From positions 1-64,000 of the forward strand of contig CAVXNM010000035.1 of the NCBI GenBank assembly GCA_963763115.1: a stretch of 64,000 nt of DNA. The letters run 5' to 3'. The DNA is from CAVQCA01 sp963763115 (GTDB lineage: Bacteria; Pseudomonadota; Gammaproteobacteria; UBA9214). The notes under the pieces were generated by a model. It was not told the origin of the DNA, searched no databases, and was given only the letters and a program-made list of their open reading frames with translations. This document shows, piece after piece, positions 1-8,257 of this stretch (position 1 is its first letter; every line of letters begins with the position of its first letter). A program made the position numbers and the translations under genes.

Positions 1-791
1 CCAAGTATCCTCAGGTTTGCATGCCATTGATGATAAAGGAATAGTGGATCGTTATCAGAGCTGAGGTATTTCGGGACGCCGCTGGATGAGATGGCTGTGT
101 TGAACATTCGGCAGAGGGCTACCCCATCGACATCACCGGCATGGACACCAAAGCCGATGATGCGGCGCGTAAACTGATCCATGACGACGAGTACCCAGTG
201 GCTCTGTAATAGGATGGATTCGCACCGAAACAGGTCAATGCTCCAGAGGCTGTCCTTCGCGTGTCCGAGGAAGGTCAGCCACGACGGCCCACGACCATCA
301 GGATCTGGTCGGTAATGGGTGGCAAGGATACGTCGCACGACATCTTTATCAATATCGGTGCCGAACGCCTTGTTGATCTGCTGGGCGATTCGCGGGCAGC
401 CGAACCGTGGGTTGCGTCGTTTTAGTTCGACGATGGCCTGGATGAGTTCGGGGGAGGGGCCCTTTGGGCCAGGTTTGCCTTTTCGGCCGGCAGAATACAG
501 CAATCGATACTTTCGCTGTTTGAGCAGGCGGTGAAGTTTCAGCAGCGTCGACGGCCGGATAATTACAGCGGCCCTCCGGATATGGCGTGGGCTGAGAAAC
601 AGTGACCAGAAACCGAACAGGAAACGGTCCACCACCGAGAGATTGGGCGCACGCCGCCGGGTTCGATTCATTATCAGGAGCTGCTGCTTCATGAGCAGGC
701 TGTCGGCGACGATGGTCTTCGCCCCACCAGGTCCCAGAAGCTTGGCAATCGTGGTCAGTAGATGGGCAAGGAGTATCAGCAGATCCTTCAT
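1..791 (-). CDS. Transposase with integrase core domain, 3' end cut by the window edge
   Basis: The reverse strand is open from the ATG at 791 to the window edge (263 codons, no stop). The N-terminal part is basic (LLKQRKYRLLYSAGRKGK), followed by a helix-turn-helix-like stretch (PELIQAIVELKRRNPRFGCP). The start of an rve DDE core comes next: SIDLFRCES carries the first catalytic Asp, VLVVMDQFTRRIIGFGVH is the usual core strand, and LSSDNDPLF carries the second Asp. The catalytic Glu would lie beyond the edge. This is an insertion-sequence transposase of the stand-alone integrase-core type; I cannot name the IS family. No stop or frameshift is visible in the part present, so it may be functional. 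It lies upstream of, and in the opposite direction to, the small operon starting near 1140. Confidence 0.82.
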   Translation of the reverse strand, partial: MKDLLILLAHLLTTIAKLLGPGGAKTIVADSLLMKQQLLIMNRTRRRAPNLSVVDRFLFGFWSLFLSPRHIRRAAVIIRPSTLLKLHRLLKQRKYRLLYSAGRKGKPGPKGPSPELIQAIVELKRRNPRFGCPRIAQQINKAFGTDIDKDVVRRILATHYRPDPDGRGPSWLTFLGHAKDSLWSIDLFRCESILLQSHWVLVVMDQFTRRIIGFGVHAGDVDGVALCRMFNTAISSSGVPKYLSSDNDPLFLYHQWHANLRIL

Positions 792-1139
792 GGAAGAGCA
801 GGGTAGGGAAGTGAGCCATCAGGAGCAAGTCTGTCCAAGCTACCGATTTCAGACGAAAATTACTATTTCGCAATACACAGGCAGCGGGGGAGGGTTGGAA
901 GGGTCACAAGCACCAGCATTAACACGTCCCACGATCCGGCCATGGCCTCATGCGATAAACGCTTGTTATCCGCTAGCGCTCTCGCATGGGTTAGTGTCTC
1001 TGAGGAAGATGGATCGTTAAGCTCCCTTGTGATCACCAATGCTACGTCTGGTGTCCCGGAACCGATACCATGAGCGGTGGTCGACAGCGGCCGAGTCGTC
1101 ACTCTGCACTCTCACTCGGTATTGCACAAAGGAATTACG
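792..1139. other. Intergenic region between transposase and the 1140 operon
   Basis: No convincing gene is seen on either strand. The short ORFs here show no family resemblance. It probably holds the transposase promoter and the IS end on the left, and the promoter of the operon that starts at 1140 on the right. Confidence 0.4.
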
Positions 1140-1235
1140 ATGACACAAAATTCCAAGCACGAGCGTGCTTACGCGTTGGGAAACTGCCAAACACCAGCGG
1201 AATTCACACGTCCCACTCCGGCGTTGCCACGATGA
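1140..1235 (+). CDS. Possible 31-residue leader peptide coupled to the EEP hydrolase
   Basis: The ATG at 1140 follows a good ribosome binding site (AAAGGAATT), and the ORF ends in a TGA that overlaps the ATG of the next gene at 1232 (ATGA overlap). The peptide begins MTQNSKHERAYALGNCQ. It resembles no family I know. It may be a genuine small upstream ORF that couples translation, or the head of a larger gene whose body was lost. Its ribosome binding site and ATGA overlap are the reasons for preferring 1232 over 1070 as the start of the next gene. Confidence 0.4.
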   Translation: MTQNSKHERAYALGNCQTPAEFTRPTPALPR

Positions 1236-2131
1236 GCCGTCGCCGGAGCCGTACACTCGCGATGATCAAGGGCATGTCTGCGTCTCAGTTCATCGCCTGC
1301 GCGCGTTTGAACCGACCTGACCCGCTGACAACCGCGGTCGAAGCGGGCGAGACGACGAGAGAGGTACCTGCAAACGTGGCGAAACGGCCTTTGCGATTCG
1401 TCACGTTTAACGTTCACGCGGAGTCGACCGAGGCACTTGTTCATGGGATTCAAGCGAGTCGGACTCTGTCCAGCGCAGCCCTGTTTCTCCTGCAAGAAAT
1501 GGAGTCCAGCGCCTCCGAGGCGGAGAATCGAACACGGCAGGTCGCGCGCCGTCTTGATATGCACTTCGCGTACGCGCCAGGCTACGCGCGTTGGGACGGT
1601 GGCAGTCACGGTGTAGCAATCTTGAGCCGGTTCCCACTGCGCGACATAGAGGTCATCGAATTGCCTCGCTACGATGTATACTTCAACTCCGCGCGCCGGA
1701 TTGCGCTGAGCGCGACTGCCAACACCGACGGCGGTGCACTTCGCGTCTACTCGGTGCACCTCGACAACCGGATCAACACGGAGGCTCGACTTCACCAACT
1801 CGAGCCCGTACTGGACAGAGCTGAGCGCGACACGGACGCGGTAATCATTGGCGGCGATCTCAATATGAGCCCATTCTGCTGGTTTGCCCACGTGCTGCCG
1901 GTGGTATGTGCGGAGCAAGCTGCCCATCTGGAAGCAGCGGTGCGCCAACGGGGTTACGCCACACCGGCGGTTGGCGTTGGGCCGACGAGCAAATGGCTTG
2001 GCATGCGCCTGGATGCCATGTTCACACGCGGCGTGACGCCCGTCGATGCCGGGGTCGATCGGTCTGTACGGCTGTCGGATCATTTACCACTGTGGGTGGA
2101 TGTCCGGCAAGACAACTTCGTGTCACCTTGA
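1232..2131 (+). CDS. Endonuclease/exonuclease/phosphatase (EEP) family hydrolase
   Basis: The protein is 299 residues from the ATG at 1232; the frame is also open back to 1070. Family landmarks appear in order: LRFVTFNVHAE (first strand with metal-binding Asn), LLQEME (metal-binding Glu), SHGVAILSRFP, VYSVHLDN, GGDLNMSP (catalytic Asp and Asn) and SDHLPLWVD (terminal catalytic Asp-His). All key residues of the DNase I-like fold are present. Members of this superfamily cleave phosphodiesters in nucleic acids, phosphoinositides or phospholipids, so the substrate cannot be read from sequence. The neighbours downstream are phospholipid-type enzymes, so a lipid or lipid head-group phosphodiester is a reasonable guess (inference). 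No signal peptide is evident; the first 50 residues are basic and could be a poorly conserved extension. Confidence 0.8.
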   Translation: MSRRRSRTLAMIKGMSASQFIACARLNRPDPLTTAVEAGETTREVPANVAKRPLRFVTFNVHAESTEALVHGIQASRTLSSAALFLLQEMESSASEAENRTRQVARRLDMHFAYAPGYARWDGGSHGVAILSRFPLRDIEVIELPRYDVYFNSARRIALSATANTDGGALRVYSVHLDNRINTEARLHQLEPVLDRAERDTDAVIIGGDLNMSPFCWFAHVLPVVCAEQAAHLEAAVRQRGYATPAVGVGPTSKWLGMRLDAMFTRGVTPVDAGVDRSVRLSDHLPLWVDVRQDNFVSP

Positions 2132-2196
2132 GTGATCGCTTCCTGGAAGGCAAGCGCGAACGCGACAGTTTGATCAGGTTTTTCGCGAGCTTCGTG

Positions 2197-2963
2197 CTAG
2201 GGCGTGTTTACACTATTTAGCGCATCAATGATGAGTGCGAGGTGAATGAAAAATTCTAACACCATATAGAGCTTATCGAATCGTGAGAATATGCGCCGAA
2301 ATCACTTCAATCTACAAAACAGCCGTTCAACTTCGTTGCGCTTCTTTTACATCTGCCGGTCATATTCCCGGGGTTCTACTCGGTTGATCTTCGGTGGTAC
2401 CACAGGCGTTAAACCCGGGTCGAACACCAGTTGGCGTGTTTCATCACCTTCATAGGCTCTATCAATGACAACGTATTTTGCCGACAGCATTGTTTGCCTC
2501 AGTAGCGCGCGTCCTTCCGGCGCATCGCCTGCATTACCCGGTGAAAACGAAAAGCTCACCGCCGTGCCAGCATCTGCGGCAACCAGATGAATCTAGGTTG
2601 TCCATCCGGCTCTGGATTTTCCGATGGCTTGTGGGCCGTTTTTATTAGCGCACCGGTTCCGCCAGGGTGTACTTTAACCGCGGTACTATCCAGAGAATCA
2701 GCCTCAACTCGGACACGAATGATCTGCTGGTACTGTAGTTCGCTGAATACGCGGTCCAGTACACCATTCTTTGCCCAACGGTTCATACGCGTGTAAATGC
2801 TATGCCAGTTACCAAAGCGTTTTGGCAACCCGCGCCACTTACAGCCATGCTCGGCAACGTACAAAATGGCATTGAGCACCTGCAGGTTGCTCAACGAGAC
2901 ATTCCCTCGCTGGCGTGGCAGCAAGGACTCGATTTGTTCGTACTGCGTCTGGGTGATTTCCAT
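2197..2963 (-). pseudogene. IS5-family transposase, broken by frameshift and stop codons
   Basis: The first part starts MEITQTQYEQIESLLP and contains the IS427-type N-terminus (LRVLNAILYVAEHGCKWR-like, then RMNRWAKNGVLDRVF) and the first catalytic Asp in DSTAVKVHP. The frame is lost near 2655, at the A-rich stretch where this group normally uses a programmed frameshift; here the run is reduced to AATAAAAAC. In the second frame the core continues (IHLVAADAGTAVSFSFSPG, VVIDRAYEGDETR) but is interrupted by a TAG near 2594, a TAA in place of a Tyr codon near 2348, and a TGA in the final CRLK-FRRIFSRFDK segment. The natural stop uses the flanking CTAG. The element cannot move by itself. Confidence 0.82.
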
Positions 2964-2997
2964 CCGCGCAGTATACATCACTTAGTGTTAACACGCC
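2201..2997 (-). mobile_element. IS5-family (IS427-like) insertion sequence, decayed
   Basis: The element is about 797 bp with near-perfect terminal inverted repeats: GGCGTGTTTACACTA at the left and GGCGTGTTAACACTA as reverse complement at the right. It is flanked by CTAG on both sides (2197-2200 and 2998-3001), as expected for this group. It carries one transposase region on the reverse strand that is no longer open. It separates the EEP gene from the CDP-alcohol phosphotransferase gene and so probably interrupts one ancestral operon. Confidence 0.85.
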
Positions 2998-3001
2998 CTA
3001 G

Positions 3002-3139
3002 CGGGTCAGTCTCAGTCTGTCGCGGCTCGCGATAGGCCCCCGACAACTTGACCCGCATCGGGCGTGCGGGACGTCTGGCTGCAATCCCGTCATAGACTTC
3101 AGGCGTAGTAGCGTATACTCTTGGCGTGCGTTGGCAGCA
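3002..3139. other. Short gap upstream of the CDP-alcohol phosphotransferase
   Basis: This is the sequence between the IS5 right end and the start at 3140. It contains no gene. TTGGCGTGCGTTGGCAGCA just before the start offers no strong ribosome binding site. Confidence 0.4.
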
Positions 3140-3748
3140 ATGCGACTAGACCTCGAAATAATGTCGATTACACAGCCAGTATCAACCCTGATCAGCGGCC
3201 GGAATCTCACGACGATCCCAAACCTGCTGTCGTTCGCCCGGATCGCCGGGGTGACCTTATCGGTCATTCTCTATCTGGGAGGTCACGGTTGGTTGGCGGT
3301 AGCAATCGGCACGGTGGCAGGACTGACGGACCATCTGGATGGATATCTGGCACGTCGGCTTAAACAGGAGACTGCCCTGGGAGCCATGCTGGACCAGGCT
3401 GCCGACAGTTTTACCACGGCGATTTTGCTTGCCATGCTCGTCGTCATGGGCGGCATCCCGTTTGCGTATCTGGTGATCTTTCTGTTGAGGGAGTTTTGGG
3501 TTGGCACGGTGAGGCGGTACGGCGTGTCGGTGGGTATTGAAATCCCGTCGAACGCGCTAGGCAAGCTGGCGACGGCCGTGATCTATTGGACTATTTTGTT
3601 TGTCGCTGTGGCCATCCTGCCCGAAATGCCCGCGCGAGTTGCGACAGCGTTGCACTGGATAGCGCTCGTGGGTCTCGGCGTGGGCCTAGCCATGAGTTGC
3701 CTCACGGGCTGGCGCTACACGATGGCTTTGGCGGATAGGACGGCGTGA
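3140..3748 (+). CDS. CDP-alcohol phosphotransferase (PgsA-like membrane enzyme)
   Basis: An integral membrane enzyme of about 202 residues. The family signature DG-x2-AR-x8-G-x3-D-x3-D is complete: D67, G68, A71, R72, G81, D85 and D89, with the preceding D64 also present. These residues bind the metals and CDP. Hydrophobic segments lie near residues 30-60, 98-120, 145-165 and 170-190, which gives the usual multi-span fold. Such enzymes move a phosphatidyl or similar group from a CDP-activated donor onto an alcohol. The downstream PgpA-like gene favours a phosphatidylglycerophosphate-type product; the PhnW-like gene in between suggests a modified or phosphonate head group instead. The start could also be the TTG at 3131. 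Its stop overlaps the next start (GTGA), so translation is probably coupled. Confidence 0.85.
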   Translation: MRLDLEIMSITQPVSTLISGRNLTTIPNLLSFARIAGVTLSVILYLGGHGWLAVAIGTVAGLTDHLDGYLARRLKQETALGAMLDQAADSFTTAILLAMLVVMGGIPFAYLVIFLLREFWVGTVRRYGVSVGIEIPSNALGKLATAVIYWTILFVAVAILPEMPARVATALHWIALVGLGVGLAMSCLTGWRYTMALADRTA

Positions 3749-4896
3749 GACCGGCATCCGTGACACGGCGAAAGGCGGAAATCCTTCTGTGCCCGGGTCC
3801 CGTCATGTTATCCCCTGGCGTCAAGGCAGCGCTTGCCGAGTGCGAGATCGGACATCGCGATACGCGATTCTCGCAGCTGCTTGCACGACTGCGCCACAAC
3901 GCCCGCCACGTCTTCCGCTCTGGCGATGAGCACAGCATCCTTTTCATCGGGGGGCCTGCGACGGCCGCGATCGAAGCGGTTTGCGCCTCGCTACTGCCAC
4001 AGAATGCTAGGGTGCTCGTGCCCGTCAACGGTGTTTTCGGCACCCGCATCGGGGAAATTCTGAATGTTCACCAGATTCCCCACACACCAATCGATTTTGG
4101 GTTTGGTAAACCGTTCGATCTGGATCGCCTGGAAGCGGTCATTGCAGCGGGGCGCCACCGCGGGTTCACTGCGGTGGCGATGGTCCACCATGAGACGTCT
4201 GCGGGCCTGCTCAACCCGGTGGAGGTTGTCAGCATCCTCGCACGGCAATATGGCCTGAAGCTGATCGTCGATGCCACCTCGAGTGCAGGCGCAGAGGACC
4301 TGGATGTGACGCGTGATGGAATTGACGCCTGTATCACGACCTCTGGAAAATGCCTGCATGGGGTGCCGGGGCTCGGCCTAGTGTGCGTGCGTCGCGACCT
4401 GCTCAAAGCATCAAAGCTAACGCGCGCACGGAGTTATTCGGTGGATTTGCATCGTTTCCACGACCAGCTGGAAGATAACAGCCAGACGCCGTTCACGGCG
4501 TCCGTGCCCTTATTCCTTGCGCTTGATCGCGCGATCGAAGAACTTCTCGAGCGGGGAATCGATGAGCGACGTCGTGTCTATTGGCGGCGCCGCAAAATCC
4601 TCGTCGCGGGAATGGCGCAGCTGGGGCTGCCGCTGTTTCCCTTGCCAACGGGCAGCGAGGCCGCCTCTATCCTAACGGTCGGTGTCCCGGAAGCACTGGG
4701 CTTCGAGGCGTTATATGCGGCTGTCAGGGATCACGGCTACCTGATCTATGCATGCAAGCCGCCGTTGGCACCGCGCTACTTCCAGATCGCGGTCATGGGT
4801 GAGCTTGCAGACGATAAGCTCCACAATTTTCTCGAGATTCTGCAGTCGCTGACGAATAATACGGCGCCAGCGCCTTACCTCACTGTGCAAGCCTAA
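3745..4896 (+). CDS. Class V aminotransferase, 2-aminoethylphosphonate:pyruvate transaminase-like (PhnW-like)
   Basis: A fold-type I PLP enzyme of 383 residues with a GTG start overlapping the previous stop. The N-terminus ILLCPGPVMLSPGVKAAL and the following GHRDTRFSQLL match the substrate-entry motif of PhnW and alanine-glyoxylate aminotransferases. The cofactor Asp is D176 in LIVDATSSAGAE and the Schiff-base lysine is K202 in TTSGKCLHGVPG. The combination DATSS plus SGKCLHGVPG is closer to PhnW than to serine-glyoxylate enzymes. The expected reaction is interconversion of an amino acid and an oxo acid or aldehyde, possibly phosphonoacetaldehyde and 2-aminoethylphosphonate. No phosphonopyruvate mutase or cytidylyltransferase gene is in this window, so the phosphonate link is an inference. 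Confidence 0.78.
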   Translation: MRPASVTRRKAEILLCPGPVMLSPGVKAALAECEIGHRDTRFSQLLARLRHNARHVFRSGDEHSILFIGGPATAAIEAVCASLLPQNARVLVPVNGVFGTRIGEILNVHQIPHTPIDFGFGKPFDLDRLEAVIAAGRHRGFTAVAMVHHETSAGLLNPVEVVSILARQYGLKLIVDATSSAGAEDLDVTRDGIDACITTSGKCLHGVPGLGLVCVRRDLLKASKLTRARSYSVDLHRFHDQLEDNSQTPFTASVPLFLALDRAIEELLERGIDERRRVYWRRRKILVAGMAQLGLPLFPLPTGSEAASILTVGVPEALGFEALYAAVRDHGYLIYACKPPLAPRYFQIAVMGELADDKLHNFLEILQSLTNNTAPAPYLTVQA

Positions 4897-4908
4897 CCCG
4901 GGGGGTGA

Positions 4909-5412
4909 TTGAAATTGACCGGAAAAGTACCGGTACTGGCCGTCAATCCGGGAGTATTCCGCAGCTGGCGCCATTTTCTTGCGTTCGGTCTCGGTAGCGG
5001 GCTGGCTAAATTTGCGCCGGGCACGTTCGGCACCCTCGTTGCGATCCCTTTCTATCTTATCCTGAGCCAGATGCCGCCCTGGCTCTATGCAGGCTGCGTG
5101 CTTACCGCCGTTGCCTTTGGTGTCTGGTTGTGCCGAGGCGTGTCGCATGACCTGGGTGTGCACGACCACGGCGGAATCGTCTGGGATGAGTTTGTCGGCT
5201 ACTGGATCACGATGTTCCTCGTGCCCGTCAGCTGGGGCTGGATCCTGGTCGGGTTTGCACTGTTTCGCCTGCTCGACATCTGGAAACCCTGGCCGATTCG
5301 CTGGATCGACAAACACGTCCAGGGTGGCCTCGGCATCATGCTGGACGACGTGATTGCCGGCGCGGCGGCCTGCATAATCCTGCACTCCATCCGTATGAAT
5401 GCGAACTTCTGA
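4909..5412 (+). CDS. pgpA: Phosphatidylglycerophosphatase A-like membrane phosphatase
   Basis: A 167-residue member of the PgpA family. All hallmark blocks are present: LAKFAPGTFGTLVAIP near residue 35, HDHGGIVWDEFVGYW near 84 with the metal-binding Asp/Glu pair, RLLDIWKPWPIRW near 122, and GGLGIMLDDVIAG near 140. The protein has about four hydrophobic spans and sits in the inner membrane. PgpA removes the terminal phosphate from phosphatidylglycerophosphate. The start is a TTG at 4909 directly after GGGGGTGA, which serves as ribosome binding site, 12 bp after the aminotransferase stop. Placed with a CDP-alcohol phosphotransferase, it makes a synthase/phosphatase pair for a glycerol-type phospholipid; it may be a second, specialised copy. 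Confidence 0.88.
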   Translation: MKLTGKVPVLAVNPGVFRSWRHFLAFGLGSGLAKFAPGTFGTLVAIPFYLILSQMPPWLYAGCVLTAVAFGVWLCRGVSHDLGVHDHGGIVWDEFVGYWITMFLVPVSWGWILVGFALFRLLDIWKPWPIRWIDKHVQGGLGIMLDDVIAGAAACIILHSIRMNANF

Positions 5413-6138
5413 GCCGCTGGCGATGCATAATCGCCACTAGGACGTGGACGGCGAAGCACCAATGATCTTAAATAGAATTTGCATTGCACAAGCAATGCCT
5501 CAGACGGTTTTCTCCCTGCTTGCCCGGACTTTTCCACAGAACGTCGCTCGACCGAAGTCTAAATCAGAAAACGTATCCGCCCCTAGACCATTAGGGTCCG
5601 GTACCGGAATATCGACGCCACAGTTAGAGGCCGGATATATGTGAGCTGTCATACCTAGTCGCAAAAGAACGCCGTCCTCTCTGTGTTAGTTGAACATCAC
5701 AGCTCAACTATGGCACCTCGATGCCGGTTAAGGGAGGGCGGTGTCCATTCCATCTGAAATAAGACATAAGCTATTGACGCAGTTCAGCTTCGGTATACGT
5801 AGTTCCACTAATTGCGCCCGTTCCAGTATTTGATAATCTTAAGTTGCGCGACCTAACTACACGAGCGGTTTAAGAATGATCGATAAGTTATTAAGATGCA
5901 GTCAATGTCTGTTTGCGCTGCTCTTGCTCATATTAATGCCACCGCTGTTACTCGTTTTCGGCTGGCTGAATATGACAAATGCCATAAACAAGCTTTTCTA
6001 GCTGTAAGGCAGTCAGACGAAGTATTGCAAGGCTCTGGCATTTACTGTGTGTGTTGGAGGTTTAATTATTCAACGCGCCTTGTTCCACCCATACACGCAG
6101 CACCCTGACTTCCCGTGTTAGCGAAGGAATATCTAACA
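5413..6138. other. Long intergenic region, no supported gene
   Basis: This stretch is AT-richer than its surroundings. ORFs at 5444-5644 and 5896-6108 show no recognisable family, poor codon use and no good ribosome binding site, so I do not call them. The right end must hold the promoter of the stress protein gene. Confidence 0.5.
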
Positions 6139-6585
6139 GTGAAAAATTTACTCGTGACGATCGATGCTTGTGAGGCCGCAAATATGGCATCACCTATAAT
6201 GGAGAAAACCCTTGAATTGGCACGCGCCTTTTCTAGTAAGGTGTGGATGATCCACATTGTCCCAGATCTGCGCCGCCCCGCTCCCTTTAATGTTGATAGC
6301 AATGTGATGCGTCGGGAGGTCGCCGATGAGCTATGCAAAGAACATGAGGTTCTGCAGCGTCTCGCTCAATGTCTGCGGAATCGTGATATTGATGCCAAGG
6401 CGCTATTGATAGAAGGCGCAACAATTAAAACGATATTGAAAGAATCAGACCGACTAGATATTGATCTCATTATATTAGGATGTCATAGACATGGCCTGGT
6501 GTATGGCGTCTTAACCGAGTTTACGGAAGAAGGTCTGCTGAGCAAATGTCCTTGCCCGATAATGTTCGTCCCCATGTCAGAGTAA
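6139..6585 (+). CDS. Universal stress protein (UspA family)
   Basis: A single-domain protein of 148 residues. The GTG at 6139 is chosen because GAAGGA lies about nine bases upstream and the product then starts VKNLLVTID, the normal UspA opening with the ATP-contacting Asp. The C-terminal half has LDIDLIILGCHRHGLVYG and CPCPIMFVP, the typical nucleotide-loop region. The canonical G-x2-G-x9-G(S/T) motif is degraded (GCHRHG, then EFTEEG), so ATP binding is uncertain. It stands alone between two gene-poor stretches. Confidence 0.85.
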   Translation: MKNLLVTIDACEAANMASPIMEKTLELARAFSSKVWMIHIVPDLRRPAPFNVDSNVMRREVADELCKEHEVLQRLAQCLRNRDIDAKALLIEGATIKTILKESDRLDIDLIILGCHRHGLVYGVLTEFTEEGLLSKCPCPIMFVPMSE

Positions 6586-6630
6586 TGATAGGGCTATATA
6601 AATCACCATGTTTAGTTGAATGCTAGCTGA

Positions 6631-6780
6631 TTAATACGGAATCAACTCCACTAAGATATTGTTCAGGAGACGATCAGGTTGCACTCGGCGACCATAAGGC
6701 TGCATTTGATTCTGTTTGCGTCTGTCAGTTATTTTTCTTTGATCAATAGTGGTTCTCAAATTGTTTTTGTAAATACTCAC
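6631..6780 (-). CDS. Small basic protein A, paralogue of the 6899-7099 ORF
   Basis: A GTG-initiated ORF of 49 residues ending with RRVQPDRLLNNILVELIPY. The same tail (RRIRPDRRLNNISVQLIPF) occurs in the ORF at 6899-7099, and the two DNA segments are also clearly related, so this is a tandem duplication. The sequence is rich in Arg/Lys and contains DRRK. No family is recognised. The conserved reading frame over a diverged duplication is the main argument that it is coding. Its GTG overlaps the stop of the ORF upstream on the same strand (GTGA). Confidence 0.4.
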   Translation of the reverse strand: MSIYKNNLRTTIDQRKITDRRKQNQMQPYGRRVQPDRLLNNILVELIPY

Positions 6781-6884
6781 TCCTGAATGTTTAATAAACC
6801 ATCGTTCTTTATCTCGCCGTTCTTTTTCCAGTTGCTTTTATTCTCGTTGTTCTTTTTCATGCGCTTGAGTCGCTCTTTTCTCAT
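6777..6884 (-). CDS. Very small lysine-rich ORF overlapping protein A
   Basis: An ATG-initiated ORF of 35 residues (MRKERLKRMKKNNENK...), highly basic. It overlaps the next ORF by GTGA. There is no family match; low-complexity AT-rich DNA could produce such an ORF by chance. Confidence 0.2.
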   Translation of the reverse strand: MRKERLKRMKKNNENKSNWKKNGEIKNDGLLNIQE

Positions 6885-6898
6885 TTCTACTGTTGCGA

Positions 6899-7099
6899 CT
6901 AAAAGTGTCTCGTATCGTTGGATGCAAGCAGACCATCATTAAATGGGATCAACTGAACTGAGATATTATTCAAGCGTCTGTCAGGCCGAATTCGTCGTTC
7001 ATTAATTTGCGCCTTATGAATTTTACGCCGATCCGGTATGTTTCTTAGGTCTGATCTCGTACCAAATTTATCATCGTCCATTTTCATATATGTCGCCAT
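6899..7099 (-). CDS. Small basic protein B with PDRR motifs
   Basis: A 66-residue ORF with two RR-containing motifs (NIPDRRK and RRIRPDRRLNNI). Its segment INERRIRPDRRLNNISVQL matches the C-terminus of the ORF at 6631-6780. No signal peptide or membrane segment is seen. The high Arg content suggests nucleic-acid or acidic-partner binding, but no function can be assigned. No strong ribosome binding site precedes the ATG; an internal ATG three to six codons later is possible. Confidence 0.4.
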   Translation of the reverse strand: MATYMKMDDDKFGTRSDLRNIPDRRKIHKAQINERRIRPDRRLNNISVQLIPFNDGLLASNDTRHF

Positions 7100-7438
7100 A
7101 TGTGACAGGTAATTCGTGGTGCATACCCGGGCTGCAGGTTACCTTTTCTCTGAAGGGTACAGCCAAGGCTTTAAACACGTTAGGAAAAGAACGAATATAT
7201 ACTGAGTAGAACTGTATTAAGGTATAAACATGTCTCGCATAAACTGTTGCACAATAATACTGGCTTTGCTCCTGCAAAAGTCGGCGTCGGAGCACATCTT
7301 TTAAAAAATATTCGAAATCGCTGGCGCAGCACATTTCCGTATCGCTGGGATCAGAACGGGATCCGTCGCATCGCTTCTTGCCTGGGCCCGGGAATCCACT
7401 AGAATTACCAACAGGGAACAACGGTACCTGCGATCACA
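7100..7438. other. Upstream region of the ExbB-like operon
   Basis: No supported gene; the reverse-strand ORF at 7071-7421 lacks any family signal. The region directly before 7439 must contain the promoter of the channel operon. Confidence 0.4.
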
Positions 7439-8230
7439 ATGAACGGCATCGGACACGCACTCATCCGCCTTGACATCCCGCGCTACCTGGTGCTGCCGGT
7501 GGCGCTGATGGCAGGATGCTTCTTCATTGCCGTCCTGACCATAGTCCTCACCCGCGGCAGCAACGCCGCGGTGCTGGTGCTGGATTACAGCAACTATTCC
7601 ATCTTCCCCTATCCGTTCACCATCCAGAACCTGATGTATCTGTTCTTCTTCGCGTGTCTTGGGGAGTTGCTCGCGCGCTACCAGTGCGCGCAGCGGGAGT
7701 TGGGGTTTCTCGGTCAGGGCTATCTGCCGGAGGATACGCAGACGGTGTTACAGGCGCATGAGTTGGGGCCGATTCGAATGCGGGTGGCGGAGCGGCATGA
7801 CGGGGAAAACGGATTTCTGCCGTATCTGATCGACCTGTCCATACTCCAGTTCCAGAGCAGTCGGTCGGTTGATCAGGTGGTCAGTGTACTCAACAGCAGT
7901 CTGGAGTTGATCAGTCATCGCGTCGATCTGCGCTACTCGATGATCCGCTACATCGTCTGGGTGATACCGACAATCGGGTTCATCGGCACGGTCGTGGGCA
8001 TCGCCGGCGCACTGGGTTTCGTCAATCCGGAGCACATGGATCTGGGCAAGGTAACCAGCAGCCTCGCCATTGCGTTCAATACCACGATCATCGCGCTGGT
8101 CCTGAGTGCGATCCTGGTGTTTCTGCTGCATGTGGTGCAGAAACGCGAGGAGATGGCCGTGAACCTGAGCGGCGATTATTGTCTCAGAAATCTCATCAAC
8201 CGGCTCTATGCCGGTGACGCGGTGCAGTGA
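7439..8230 (+). CDS. MotA/TolQ/ExbB-like proton channel subunit
   Basis: A 263-residue inner membrane protein. Hydrophobic segments lie at about residues 16-38, 60-78, 170-195 and 207-232. The last two carry the family core: VIPTIGFIGTVVGIAGALG and the polar TSSLAIAFNTTIIALVLSAIL block, in which the Thr/Ser residues line the proton path. A cytoplasmic loop of about 90 residues lies between spans two and three. The long cytoplasmic tail of ZorA is absent. It lies 27 bp ahead of a partner with an ExbD/MotB-like N-terminus, so the two should form a proton-driven motor complex. What the motor drives is not known. Confidence 0.85.
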   Translation: MNGIGHALIRLDIPRYLVLPVALMAGCFFIAVLTIVLTRGSNAAVLVLDYSNYSIFPYPFTIQNLMYLFFFACLGELLARYQCAQRELGFLGQGYLPEDTQTVLQAHELGPIRMRVAERHDGENGFLPYLIDLSILQFQSSRSVDQVVSVLNSSLELISHRVDLRYSMIRYIVWVIPTIGFIGTVVGIAGALGFVNPEHMDLGKVTSSLAIAFNTTIIALVLSAILVFLLHVVQKREEMAVNLSGDYCLRNLINRLYAGDAVQ

Positions 8231-8257
8231 GCGTATTCGCAGGGTCGTATCCTCGCC

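Noticed and set aside
5896..6108. 70-codon ORF upstream of the stress protein
   Set aside because: No ribosome binding site, no family, unusual composition.
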